Origin: Flavobacterium shii
GTDB lineage: Bacteria > Bacteroidota > Bacteroidia > Flavobacteriales > Flavobacteriaceae
Assembly (NCBI RefSeq): GCF_025847235.1
Contig: NZ_JAOZEW010000018.1
Location: 62,001-126,000, forward strand
Reading direction: 5' to 3'
Length of the DNA stretch: 64,000 nt
Shown: in pieces, positions 27,489-36,379 of the stretch
Position numbering within the stretch: the first letter of the stretch is position 1
Layout of the letters: the number at the start of each line of letters is the position of its first letter
Made by a program: the position numbers and the translations under genes
The notes under the pieces: generated by a model
What the model was told of the DNA's origin: nothing
Seen by the model: only the letters and a program-made list of their open reading frames with translations
Database searches by the model: none

Positions 27489-28319
27489 TTATTCACACTT
27501 TGCAATAAACAAAGGCTTCTCCATTGTTTTATTTAATTCTATTTTTTCAACTTTTATGGGATCTAATCTTTCAACTTCAACTCCTTTTCGGGTAAGGTCA
27601 TTAATTTGCCAGGGAATTAAAGCTCCTTTTATTTTTTCTAGCATCTTCTCTGTTATGTCATTCCTTTCTGTTACAAGAGGTTTATGAGCATGGATATCTT
27701 GAATTATATAGTCTTTATTTTGTTTTATAATTTCAATTTTAAAAGGTATTTTTACGTTCCCATCAATAAATACTCTGTAATTAGAAAATTTCTCTGATAA
27801 TTGAAAAGTATAAACATTTGAGGCAACAGGATATTTTATGTCATCTGAAAAATCGACTTCTTTCTCTGGAGAAACTAACTTTAGTTCAGCATTTTTATCG
27901 GGAATATTTGTTTCGAAATTTCGATCTAAACAACTCCATTTTTCATCAAATAATGGTCGATAAATTGGTTGTTTTAATTCCTTTTTTGAAAAAGAAACAT
28001 ACAGATTTATTTTATCGTTAGGACTAAACTGCACATTTTTTTTTGTTGAATTACCCTTTATTCCATAAACGCTAAAAATTGATTTGTTCTCAGTATTAAT
28101 TTCTAATTTTATTTTATCCTTTGTCTCTTCAATCCAATTGCCTTGCAGCGGAGTTCCACCTGCATAAAATACGATAAACGTATGGTCAGGTAAAACAAAT
28201 AAACTCGAACTCTGAATATCTACTCCTCCATCTTTAAGAGAATAACTACCCACAAATTGAGCTTTTATAGTTGTAAAGCTTGTAATAAATAAGATAAATG
28301 CACTTGTAAATAATTTCAT
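27489..28319 (-). CDS. Exported protein of unknown function
   Basis: A 276-residue protein with a signal peptide (MKLFTSAFILFITSFTTIKA). The N-terminal part (GSYSLKDGGVDIQSSSLFVL, then DHTFIVFYAGGTPLQGNW) looks like a lipocalin-like or calycin strand pattern; the rest is Lys/Glu-rich. I recognise no named family. It lies on the minus strand 46 bp upstream of the frameshifted YwqK-like gene and directly downstream of a DUF2931 remnant, so it belongs to the same accessory island and could be another immunity-type or effector-associated protein. That role is inferred only from position. Confidence 0.6.
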   Translation of the reverse strand: MKLFTSAFILFITSFTTIKAQFVGSYSLKDGGVDIQSSSLFVLPDHTFIVFYAGGTPLQGNWIEETKDKIKLEINTENKSIFSVYGIKGNSTKKNVQFSPNDKINLYVSFSKKELKQPIYRPLFDEKWSCLDRNFETNIPDKNAELKLVSPEKEVDFSDDIKYPVASNVYTFQLSEKFSNYRVFIDGNVKIPFKIEIIKQNKDYIIQDIHAHKPLVTERNDITEKMLEKIKGALIPWQINDLTRKGVEVERLDPIKVEKIELNKTMEKPLFIAKCE

Positions 28320-28337
28320 GTTTTTATTTTTTTGATT

Positions 28338-28424
28338 TAATTCTTATACATCTTTACCACCGTTTTTTTCCAAAGGAATTTCTTCTTTACACTTAACCGT
28401 AAAAACCGTTTTTTCATTTATCAT
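28338..28424 (-). pseudogene. Remnant of the C-terminus of a DUF2931 gene
   Basis: The minus strand here reads TVFTVKCKEEIPLEK and then, after dropping one A from a seven-A run, TVVKMYKN followed by a stop. This is the same ending as in the intact paralogues (TFTVKCEGEEIPLEKTVVKMWKN region at 29008). Nothing upstream continues the gene, so only about 28 codons survive, and the extra A breaks the frame. It marks a deleted fifth member of the DUF2931 array. Confidence 0.75.
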
Positions 28425-28427
28425 ATA

Positions 28428-28781
28428 CTAATTGATAATTAACAAGCTAATCTTAATAACTATTAAATACAGAAACATTGCTGCTAATAATAATATAAAG
28501 TTTGTAGTTCGTAAAAGGTAGTTTTTTTTCATTTGAAACATTATCAATTCAAAAATTATAAACAAAAACCATATAACTTGTAGAAATACAACTAAAAGCA
28601 AATAACCATATCCCGTTTGAACTCCTACAATGTTTGATTCGCTAAAAATTAAAGAGGTAATAATCAAAACAAACAAAACAAAAAAACGTGTTAAAAAATG
28701 TCTTCCTGCGCTTGAATCTTTTATAATTATTTCTTCCGGATTTTCTTTAAGCTCTAAAAGCTTATTTAAATTTTCATTCAT
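28428..28781 (-). CDS. Small membrane protein of unknown function
   Basis: A 117-residue protein with an acidic, soluble N-terminus (about 1-28) and three probable membrane helices (about 32-47, 55-80, 92-115). No family is recognised. It is wedged between the DUF2931 remnant and a second, 58-residue membrane protein, inside the putative immunity array. Base composition is as AT-rich as the flanks. It might be an immunity or anchoring protein, but position is the only evidence. Confidence 0.55.
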   Translation of the reverse strand: MNENLNKLLELKENPEEIIIKDSSAGRHFLTRFFVLFVLIITSLIFSESNIVGVQTGYGYLLLVVFLQVIWFLFIIFELIMFQMKKNYLLRTTNFILLLAAMFLYLIVIKISLLIIN

Positions 28782-28796
28782 ACTTATGTTTTTTAC

Positions 28797-28973
28797 TTAT
28801 TGCTTCTTATACAGTTTAATAAAAAAAGGTAACAACCCTACATATGCGAAAACTTTTAAAAACTCAAAAATATTTCCAACAGTAAAAACAAAATATCTAA
28901 GAACCACATTTAACAAACTAATAAATACAAGTGCACAAACTGATATAATTGCTAGTAACGTTACTTCTTTCAT
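28797..28973 (-). CDS. 58-residue membrane protein
   Basis: A short open frame from ATG 28973 (MKEVTLLAIISVCALVFISL) to a TAA at 28797. It contains two hydrophobic stretches (about 4-32 and 36-52) and ends KLYKKQ, giving a small inner-membrane protein with a positive C-terminus. It lies 15 bp upstream of the 117-residue membrane protein gene and 34 bp downstream of an intact DUF2931 gene on the same strand, so it is probably co-transcribed. Coding status is inferred from hydrophobic pattern and spacing only. Confidence 0.5.
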   Translation of the reverse strand: MKEVTLLAIISVCALVFISLLNVVLRYFVFTVGNIFEFLKVFAYVGLLPFFIKLYKKQ

Positions 28974-29007
28974 TCCTCTTTTATTTAATTATAAATTTTA
29001 GTCATTA

Positions 29008-30027
29008 TTAATTCTTCCACATTTTTACTACCGTTTTTTCCAACGGAATTTCTTCTCCTTCGCATTTTACTGTAAAGGTTGTGGTTTTGTACATAAAAGC
29101 AACTTTCGCTTCAATGTCTATGCTTTTATCAGGATGAACAGCAGTTAGTTTTTTGAAAGCATTTAGTATTTCTTCGTCGTCAAACTGTACTTCTGCATTA
29201 TGCTGACTAAAGAAAAACCTACCGTAAGATGGTAAAGCCTTATTTTGATAGGAATTGATATCCTTAACTTCTATTATTTCTTCTTCACCATTTACATATT
29301 TTAAACGTCTATCAGAGCTTTCCTTATCTGCCTTATAAAAATGAATATTAAAACGATAATTATATTTTGTTCTATAATCTTTCCATAAATCTACAGGAAC
29401 TCCTTTCTCTTTTATGTATGCCTGACTTTCCCTAGGCAAATATGATTTAAAACGAAAATTATAAAATTCATCCTGTGTATATTCATGAGGGTTTCTATAG
29501 AATTCATCTACACTCACAAAAGTTTCTTTAGCCTGAAAATGAGCTATTTCAACAGAACGATTTAATCCTGTAAGCCAAACTACAACCAGTCCACCAGGAG
29601 CTAATCCAACTGTGATATCCTTATAGGTAACATGAGACCAAACACCTTTTCGATCTTTATTCATATAACCTTCTTGAAAAAATTTGAATATTTTTTCTTT
29701 TGGCAAAGTAGCTTCTATTTTCCAGAACTTTTTATCTGCAAAACTAATCCAAGTCAGTGATAAATTGGTCGGGATAGAATTACCTCCAGCATAAGCATTA
29801 TTACCGTAACCCCAGTCACCAGTACTAATACCCGTATTCATATATGCAGTAATCATTTTTTTATCGTCCGCGAGATAACCTTTATGAATTTCAATAGGAT
29901 ACATATGTGGTGCTGTTATAGTCGAGCCCCAACTAAAACTTTCGTTATTTTCCATCTTCTGTTTATTTGTATTGTTACAACAAACAAGGAATAGACAACT
30001 TGTAATTATGATAAAATACTTTTTCAT
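29008..30027 (-). CDS. DUF2931 lipoprotein, type A (array copy 4)
   Basis: A 339-residue lipoprotein with lipobox ending LFLVCC (Cys 16 or 17). The mature protein matches the Bacteroidota DUF2931 family: FSWGSTITAPHMYPIEIHKG near the N-terminus, LTWISFADKKFWKIEA, GLAPGGLVVVWLTG, ETFVSVDEFYRNPHE, RTKYNYRFNIHFYKAD and the terminal EIPLEKTVVKMWKN. It is closest to copy 1 (32092) in the 'MENNESFSWGS' opening. Its ATG overlaps the previous gene's stop (TAATG), so translation is coupled. DUF2931 has no proven function; here four tandem copies directly follow a DUF2235 lipase effector, so I infer an immunity role at the periplasmic face of the cell's own envelope. Confidence 0.85.
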   Translation of the reverse strand: MKKYFIIITSCLFLVCCNNTNKQKMENNESFSWGSTITAPHMYPIEIHKGYLADDKKMITAYMNTGISTGDWGYGNNAYAGGNSIPTNLSLTWISFADKKFWKIEATLPKEKIFKFFQEGYMNKDRKGVWSHVTYKDITVGLAPGGLVVVWLTGLNRSVEIAHFQAKETFVSVDEFYRNPHEYTQDEFYNFRFKSYLPRESQAYIKEKGVPVDLWKDYRTKYNYRFNIHFYKADKESSDRRLKYVNGEEEIIEVKDINSYQNKALPSYGRFFFSQHNAEVQFDDEEILNAFKKLTAVHPDKSIDIEAKVAFMYKTTTFTVKCEGEEIPLEKTVVKMWKN

Positions 30028-31058
30028 TATACTTTATTCTTCCACATCCTAACTGTTGTCTTTTCTAATGGAATTTCTTCGTTTTCGCATTTCACAGTAA
30101 AACTCATTGATTTGTACATTAAAATGGGTCTTAATTCTATCTCTATAGTTGCATCAGGATGATTTTTACTTATTTTTTTGAAAGCTGTAACAATTTCTTC
30201 CTCATCAAAAGTTCCTTCACCTCCATAAACACTAAAATAAAACCGAACCCACAAAGGCAATGCTTTTTTTCTGTAAAGATCAATTTCACCTTCTTTCAAT
30301 ATTTCCGATTCTCCATTTACGTACGTTAAATCCCTATCAAACTGCTCTTTATCTGCTTTATAAAAATGAATATTAAAACGATAATTGTATTTTGTTCTAT
30401 ATTCCTCCCATAACTTTACAGGAACTCCTTTCTCTTTGATCAAAGCTTGTGTTTCTTTTGGAATGTAAGCATTATAGAAATAATCGTAAAATTCTTGCTG
30501 CGTATCTTCATCAGGGTTTCTATAAAATTCATCTACACTTACAAAAGTTTCTTTAGCTTGATAATGAGCTACTTCTACCCTTCTATTTTTACCTGTAACC
30601 CATAATACTACTGTGCCACCAGGCGCCAGACCAACAGTAATATTTTTATAAGTTATACGAGACCATATCCCTGCTCTATCCTTATCCATATAGCCTTCCT
30701 TAAATAATGTAAATATCTTGTTTTGAGCAGATTGATCTATTTAAGTTTCTATTTTCCAGAACTTTTTTTCGGCATAACTTATCCAAACAAGAGATAATAA
30801 AGTTGGCATAGTATTTCCTCCCGACATAGCATTCCCATCATAACTCCATCCGCTTTGATTAACTCCTGTACTTACAAATGCGGCAATCATCTTTTTATCA
30901 TTACTTAAATACCCTTTATGTATATCAATTGGATAATGAAAAGGAGCTGTTACAGTAACAGCCCAATTAAAATCGGTTTTATTACTCATATCTTCTTTTT
31001 TATTACAAGAAATAAAAAAGAATAAACTACAGATACTTACAATACCATATTTTATCAT
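30027..31058 (-). pseudogene. DUF2931 lipoprotein, type B (array copy 3), interrupted by a stop codon
   Basis: A start at 31058 (lipobox LFFFISC) and a stop at 30027 enclose a 344-codon frame that matches the neighbouring DUF2931 protein throughout, except that codon 106 is TAA (30743-30741). The intact neighbour has TCA at the same place (KFWKIETS), so one C-to-A change made the stop. Downstream the same frame continues IDQSAQNK, MDKDRAGIW and so on to RMWKNKV. Translation could restart at the ATG at 30689 but would lack the signal peptide. One-nucleotide TAATG overlaps link it to both neighbours. It is probably a recently inactivated immunity paralogue. Confidence 0.85.
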
Positions 31059-32089
31059 TATGCTTTATTCTTCCACATTCTCACAGTTACTTTTTCTAAA
31101 GGAATTTCTTCTCCCCCACATTTAACTGTAAATACTACTGTTTTGTACATAAAAGCAACTCTTGCTTCTATCTCTATAGTTGCATCGGGATGATTCTTGC
31201 TTATTTTTTTAAAAGCAGCTAATATTTCTTCTCCGTCAAACTCCGCTTCTGCATTATACTGATTGAAATAAAATCTAACATACTCAGGCAAAGCTTTACT
31301 TTTATCCAAAACTATTTCTTCTACTTTTTCTTTTTCCTCTTCACCATTTACATACTTAGTATATCTTTCTAAATTTTCCTTATCAGCTTTATAGAAATGT
31401 AAGTTAAAATGATATTTATATTTTGTTCTGTAATTGTTCCATAAATTTACAGGAACCCCTTTCTCTTTTATGTAAGCTTGAGTTTCTTTTGGAACATAAG
31501 ATTTAAAGCAAAAATCATAAAACCCTTGTTGTGTATGCTCATGTGGGTTTCTATAAAATTCATCTACACTTACAAAAGTTTCTTTAGCTTGATAATGAGC
31601 TACTTCTACCCGTCTGTTTTTACCTGTAAGCCATAAAACCACTGTACCACCAGGCGCCAGACCAACAGTAATATTTTTATAAGTAAGATGAGACCATATT
31701 CCTTCTCGATCTTTATTCATATAACCTTCCTTAAACAATGCGATCATCTTATTTTGAACAGCTTGATCTATTGAAGTTTCTATTTTCCAAAACTTTTTTT
31801 CGGCATAACTTATCCAAGTAAGTGATAATAAAGTTGGAAGCGTATTACCTCCTGACAAAGCATCTCCATCATAATTCCATCCATTTTCATTTAAACCTGT
31901 ACTTATAAATGCTGCAATCATTTTTTTATCGTTACCTAAATAACCTTTATGTATTTCTATAGGATAATTAAATGGAGCAGTTACAGTAACCGCCCAGCTA
32001 AAATCTTTTTTATCTTCCATTTTTTTATACTTCTCGCAAGAAATAAAAAAGAGTAAACTACAGATAATTACAATGCCACATTTTTTCAT
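31058..32089 (-). CDS. DUF2931 lipoprotein, type B (array copy 2)
   Basis: A 343-residue lipoprotein. I start at ATG 32089 (MKKCGIVIICSLLFFISC, lipobox Cys); five extra codons upstream would overlap the preceding gene. The DUF2931 blocks are FSWAVTVTAPFNYPIEIHKG, LSLTWISYAEKKFWKIETS, GLAPGGTVVLWLTGKNRRVE, VSVDEFYRNPHEHTQ and the terminal EIPLEKVTVRMWKN. With copy 3 it forms a subtype distinct from copies 1 and 4 (AVTVTAPF instead of GSTITAPH). The array order A-B-B-A suggests duplication of a pair or two separate events. Inferred role: immunity lipoprotein against the adjacent lipase or a related effector. Confidence 0.85.
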   Translation of the reverse strand: MKKCGIVIICSLLFFISCEKYKKMEDKKDFSWAVTVTAPFNYPIEIHKGYLGNDKKMIAAFISTGLNENGWNYDGDALSGGNTLPTLLSLTWISYAEKKFWKIETSIDQAVQNKMIALFKEGYMNKDREGIWSHLTYKNITVGLAPGGTVVLWLTGKNRRVEVAHYQAKETFVSVDEFYRNPHEHTQQGFYDFCFKSYVPKETQAYIKEKGVPVNLWNNYRTKYKYHFNLHFYKADKENLERYTKYVNGEEEKEKVEEIVLDKSKALPEYVRFYFNQYNAEAEFDGEEILAAFKKISKNHPDATIEIEARVAFMYKTVVFTVKCGGEEIPLEKVTVRMWKNKA

Positions 32090-32091
32090 TA

Positions 32092-33114
32092 TTAATTCTT
32101 CCACATTTTTACTACTGTTTTTTCCAAAGGAATTTCCTCATCTTCACATTTTACAGTAAATGTTGTCGTTTTATACATAAAAGCAACTTTCGCTTCAATC
32201 TCTATACTTTTATCAGGATGATTTTTGCTTATCTTTTTGAAAGCATTTAATACTTCCTCTCCGTCAAACTGTACTTCTGCATTATACTGACTAAAGAAAA
32301 ACCTGCCATAAGATGGTAAAGCTCTATTTTGATAGGAACCAGCATTCTTAACTTCTATTACTTCTTCTTCACCATTTACATATCTTAAACGTCTATCAGA
32401 ACTTTCCTTATCTACCTTATAAAAATGAATATTAAAACGATAATTATATTTGGTTCTGTAATTGTTCCATAAATTCACAGGAATTCCATTTTCTTTTATA
32501 TATGCTTGAGTCTCTTTAGGAACTTCACTTTTGAATGACCAATCGTAAAATTCTTCCTGGGTATCTTCGTGAGGGTTTCTATAAAACTCGTTTGCACTTA
32601 CAAAAGTCTCTACAGCCTGATAGTGTGCGATTTCTACCGAACGTTTTTTTCCAGTAAGCCATACCACAACTAAGCCACCTGGTGCTAAACCTACTGTAAT
32701 ATCATTATAGGTAATATGAGACCATTCTCCTTTTCGGTCTTTATCCATATACCCTTCTTTAAATAATGCTAGTATTTTATCATGAGGCAATACTGCTTCT
32801 ATTTTCCAAAACTTTTTTTCAGCATAACTTATCCAGGTAAGTGATAAGTTAGTAGGAATTGTTTTCCCTCCTACATAAGCATTATTACCATATCCCCAAT
32901 CCCCTGTACTTGTTCCTGTGCTAATGTATCCAGTAATCATCTCTTTATCATTGGCCAAATACCCTTTATGAATTTCAATTGGGTACATATGTGGTGCTGT
33001 TATAGTAGAACCCCAGCTAAAACTTTCGTTATTTTCCATGTTTTTTTTATTTGAATTATTGCAGGATAGTAACATTATCATTCCTAAGCCCAATACTTGA
33101 TATATTATTCTCAT
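32092..33114 (-). CDS. DUF2931 lipoprotein, type A (array copy 1, next to the effector)
   Basis: A 340-residue lipoprotein with lipobox GMIMLLSC (Cys 18). It shares FSWGSTITAPHMYPIEIHKG, GDWGYGNNAY, GLAPGGLVVVWLTGKKRSVE, RTKYNYRFNIHFYKVD and the EIPLEKTVVKMWKN ending with copy 4. It begins 5 bp after the stop of the DUF2235 effector gene, the position expected for the cognate immunity gene. Immunity proteins to lipase effectors delivered into the periplasm are commonly exported or lipidated, which fits the lipobox. The immunity role is inference; DUF2931 itself is uncharacterised as far as I know. Confidence 0.85.
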   Translation of the reverse strand: MRIIYQVLGLGMIMLLSCNNSNKKNMENNESFSWGSTITAPHMYPIEIHKGYLANDKEMITGYISTGTSTGDWGYGNNAYVGGKTIPTNLSLTWISYAEKKFWKIEAVLPHDKILALFKEGYMDKDRKGEWSHITYNDITVGLAPGGLVVVWLTGKKRSVEIAHYQAVETFVSANEFYRNPHEDTQEEFYDWSFKSEVPKETQAYIKENGIPVNLWNNYRTKYNYRFNIHFYKVDKESSDRRLRYVNGEEEVIEVKNAGSYQNRALPSYGRFFFSQYNAEVQFDGEEVLNAFKKISKNHPDKSIEIEAKVAFMYKTTTFTVKCEDEEIPLEKTVVKMWKN

Positions 33115-33119
33115 ATTTT

Positions 33120-35867
33120 TTATCCGTTTACTTTTCTTTTTCGCTTACCATCTTCAAAATTGGGTTTGTTGGGCTGTACCAAAGTATTTACTACGCCTTC
33201 TCCGTAAACTGCATTCCAATGCAGATAATCATGACGCAGTCGTTTGATATCGGCATTCAATTGATCTTCTTCTTCTTTTCGTCTCTCTTCTTCTTTTAAA
33301 ACAGCTGTAGAATCATCTGAACTGTAAACAATGGTTCGCATAGGTACCGATTCATATACGAAAGGCTGACCATCCTTAAAAGCATATTTTTCCAATCTGA
33401 CTTTTATTTTTTCTAAAAAAGAAATATTTGAGAATTTAGTATTTTTGAAATCATAATTATTTTTCAATTTTGTTTCATTTATTAATAATTCTTTGTCTAA
33501 ACAAAATTTAACCATCAAATGCAACGGAATATAACTATACTGATTGCTTATAGCTTCTCTATTAGAGGATAATACTCGTGCCACTCCATTTAAAATAGTT
33601 CGCTGTGTATTATCCCAATGAATTGCTAGCTCCTTCTTTTTAAACCAGCCCTCGGCAATCAAGCGTTCTTGCTCTTTTTCGAGATCTGCCCCCCACATTA
33701 CAGGACTTACCATCATTCGCCCGTTTATTTCGCTTCTTCCTTCTACATAACTACCACCAACATCACAATGCACCCCTGGTAGATACAGCTCTATACCACG
33801 ATCTGTTTTTCCTCCTCCTTTTTTACCCGTTATACACGAAATATCTACCAGATTAAAATTAGCTCGATGTTCATCTGCCGCTACCATGTGTACTGTATAT
33901 TTAGCTTTACTTATAGAATTAAGACCTAAATCTTTAACATCATTCCATTGTGCAAAGCCATGGTGTGGGACAGTATCATATAAACCCGCAAATCGAATAA
34001 TTAATTGATCAAAAGTAATAGGATCTTTCACTTCTGTAAGGTGATATCCTAATCTTCCGTTACTAGGAAGCTTTTTATTGTTGTATTCACTACTTACCTC
34101 ATGACCATTTGCATCTCTAAAATACTTTACCCCTTTATAATAAGTACCTGTAGCCATATATGATTGTCTGGTTATCTCATGAACAAAACAGCGGGCTGAT
34201 GCAGCACCACGGCTAAAACCAAAGACATCGACTGTAATAGTGCCCACCTCACTTTCATTCATAGCAATAATTTTGTCAGCCATCAATTTTACGGCTCTTT
34301 CTACACGGTCTATAATTCCTGCATTACCCTGTCCAAATCCAGTACCTTGTACCACATCATCTTTTTCATAATTTTCCAAAGGTAAAGTTTCAACTTTCTG
34401 TTCAATACTCTTTTCATCTGCTAAAGTATTTGTTCCCATCCCTTCGGTGTAAATTTTGAATCTAGGATTTGATGTATTAGTAGGATCATCCAGATAGTTT
34501 TTAAACAATATTGCAGGGTTACTTAAATCATTTTCATAACTGTTATCTTCGTCATATTTATATTTACTCTCTCTTGCTTTTCCTATTTGATCCTGGCTTG
34601 ATGCTGCTACTTTTAATCGTTCTTCAGGATTCTTTCCGTAACGCTGCTGTTCTTCATAAGAAAGACTTGCATATTTTTTCTTAATCTGATCATCTTCCCA
34701 ACTTTGTCTAGAAATAGTATTGTACATATTATTTAATGTACCATCTATAAACACCCCAAACGTAAAATTAATTTTCTTTTTGTCTTCGGGAGCACCATCT
34801 TTTTCAGCTTCACCTTGCAGCATTGGGTTATTTCCCGTTAATTCACCTTTTTTAAGAACTCCATCTTTAGAAACTTTTAGGACACAATCGTCTAGATCTA
34901 TTTTTGTCTTTTTTATTTTTGGGTGATATACAATAGGATTTATTTCTAATTTTTCTCCTCCCTGAAACAGCCACGCCTGCTCTACAAATACAGGAAAAAC
35001 ACACTTTTGTACATTGGCACTGGATATTTGCTCCTCTCCTTTGTCGGTAATCAAGGCATCGGTAATTGTTCCTGTTGGTGGTTGAGTAGTTGTATCGTAT
35101 TTGTGTGCACCTACAGAACGCGTAAATCGTGTTAATGGTTTAGCTTCGAGTTTTTGTATAGGATCACCGTCGGCATCACTTGGTGTAGGAGTTAAATCGG
35201 CATTTATATATTTTGTATCTCTTAATTGTATTTCTATCTTCTCCTCATACAAAGCTTCGGTATAAATATGCAGATAAACAGTAGAACCGTATGCAATTAC
35301 TTCGGTTATTAGTTTACCTGTATGATCACGCCATTCGGCTGCAATAACCCTAGGTATACCCACTGCACGTATGTACATGCCATGTGGCGGCATGCCTAAT
35401 GGAGGATTTTTTGCACTAAATATTTCCAACCAGGTCAAACCTCCGCCTTCTAATAGTTTTGGAAATAGAATTTTTTTTGCGTTTGTATCCGAGATTCCTA
35501 AACTAAGGGTATTATTGTGTGAAATTCTATCTGCTTTAATTCCTTTGCCTACTACCTGCCAAGCCCAATGTATATGTGCCCGCTCAGCAGCAATATTCTT
35601 ATCGTAAGTTTCTTTAGCTTTATTATACTCTTCAAATTTGCGTTTATATTCGGTTTTACTATCCCATGACATCTTATTATAAACTTCTTCTTTTACAGCA
35701 GCAAAACGTTTTGGTTTAGAATAGATTGCATCGATATAATTCTCTATATCGGCAATCGTAACCGTAAATGCTCCAGCCTTAGAAAGTGTTAGGCAATTTA
35801 TTCCTGCATTCCATTTTTGACCTGCTTCCAGAGGTGCTTTTGGAGAAATATGTAAATCCTTACTCAT
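33120..35867 (-). CDS. DUF2235 (Tle1-like) lipase-type effector with long N-terminal region
   Basis: A 915-residue protein. The C-terminal half is a DUF2235 alpha/beta hydrolase: FGVFIDGTLNN (371-380), nucleophile elbow VFGFSRGA with Ser 552, the acid in AGLYDTVPHHG (Asp 631) and the His in LPGVHCDVGGSY (His 700). This Ser-Asp-His set is that of Tle1 phospholipases delivered by type VI secretion. Residues 1-360 have no recognised catalytic motif and could bind the spike or adaptor. No signal peptide is present, as expected for a contractile-system effector. It sits between a DUF4280 PAAR-like gene (1 bp away) and the DUF2931 array (5 bp away). The predicted action is cleaving membrane phospholipids of rival cells. 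No secretion-apparatus genes lie in this window. Confidence 0.85.
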   Translation of the reverse strand: MSKDLHISPKAPLEAGQKWNAGINCLTLSKAGAFTVTIADIENYIDAIYSKPKRFAAVKEEVYNKMSWDSKTEYKRKFEEYNKAKETYDKNIAAERAHIHWAWQVVGKGIKADRISHNNTLSLGISDTNAKKILFPKLLEGGGLTWLEIFSAKNPPLGMPPHGMYIRAVGIPRVIAAEWRDHTGKLITEVIAYGSTVYLHIYTEALYEEKIEIQLRDTKYINADLTPTPSDADGDPIQKLEAKPLTRFTRSVGAHKYDTTTQPPTGTITDALITDKGEEQISSANVQKCVFPVFVEQAWLFQGGEKLEINPIVYHPKIKKTKIDLDDCVLKVSKDGVLKKGELTGNNPMLQGEAEKDGAPEDKKKINFTFGVFIDGTLNNMYNTISRQSWEDDQIKKKYASLSYEEQQRYGKNPEERLKVAASSQDQIGKARESKYKYDEDNSYENDLSNPAILFKNYLDDPTNTSNPRFKIYTEGMGTNTLADEKSIEQKVETLPLENYEKDDVVQGTGFGQGNAGIIDRVERAVKLMADKIIAMNESEVGTITVDVFGFSRGAASARCFVHEITRQSYMATGTYYKGVKYFRDANGHEVSSEYNNKKLPSNGRLGYHLTEVKDPITFDQLIIRFAGLYDTVPHHGFAQWNDVKDLGLNSISKAKYTVHMVAADEHRANFNLVDISCITGKKGGGKTDRGIELYLPGVHCDVGGSYVEGRSEINGRMMVSPVMWGADLEKEQERLIAEGWFKKKELAIHWDNTQRTILNGVARVLSSNREAISNQYSYIPLHLMVKFCLDKELLINETKLKNNYDFKNTKFSNISFLEKIKVRLEKYAFKDGQPFVYESVPMRTIVYSSDDSTAVLKEEERRKEEEDQLNADIKRLRHDYLHWNAVYGEGVVNTLVQPNKPNFEDGKRKRKVNG

Positions 35868-35868
35868 C

Positions 35869-36351
35869 TTATTTGTTATTAATCATTAGGACATTATCTT
35901 CTAACTCGCTAAAATTTACTCCCGGTAGTATTTCATAGAGTACTTCGGGTGAGCTACTTTCTGTATTTTTCTTAGATAGATCGGCTGTTTGTCCGTGGTC
36001 TTTAATGATTATACAATCTGGTGCTCCCATTGGGCAAGTAGCTTTGCTATCTTCTAGCAAGGGATTGCCTTTATTGGATAAAGTTATTTTATCATAAAAA
36101 CCGCTCCACTTGGTAATTTTGGTTTGGCATGGCAAATAATCCGAGCCCGAAGGTTGCTTCTTACACTTTCCAAAGGTGTTTTTTTTCATCGTTTGCCCAA
36201 TATCCTTATGACTAGCGATTAATTTTTCTTCCCCCTCATCATTGGCATAATGCTTAGTTTGCGTTTTTACCTGTAATATATCCGTTTCGGGTGCGACACT
36301 AAACTTACATTGGCAAGTTGCTCCCTGTACTACATAATGTTTTTCGGCCAT
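35869..36351 (-). CDS. DUF4280 PAAR-like spike protein
   Basis: A 160-residue protein opening MAEKHYVVQGATCQCKFS, the characteristic start of the DUF4280 PAAR-like family. Cys-rich positions (CQC at 14-16, GKCKK, LPCQTKI, ATCPMGAPDC) could hold a metal or form the tip fold. DUF4280 proteins are thought to cap the spike of contractile injection systems (T6SS/eCIS) and carry effectors. The effector gene starts 1 bp after its stop codon, so the two are translated together. The unknown 376-residue protein gene lies 28 bp upstream. Confidence 0.85.
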   Translation of the reverse strand: MAEKHYVVQGATCQCKFSVAPETDILQVKTQTKHYANDEGEEKLIASHKDIGQTMKKNTFGKCKKQPSGSDYLPCQTKITKWSGFYDKITLSNKGNPLLEDSKATCPMGAPDCIIIKDHGQTADLSKKNTESSSPEVLYEILPGVNFSELEDNVLMINNK

Positions 36352-36379
36352 TGGTGTTTTTATTTATAAATTGACTTAT

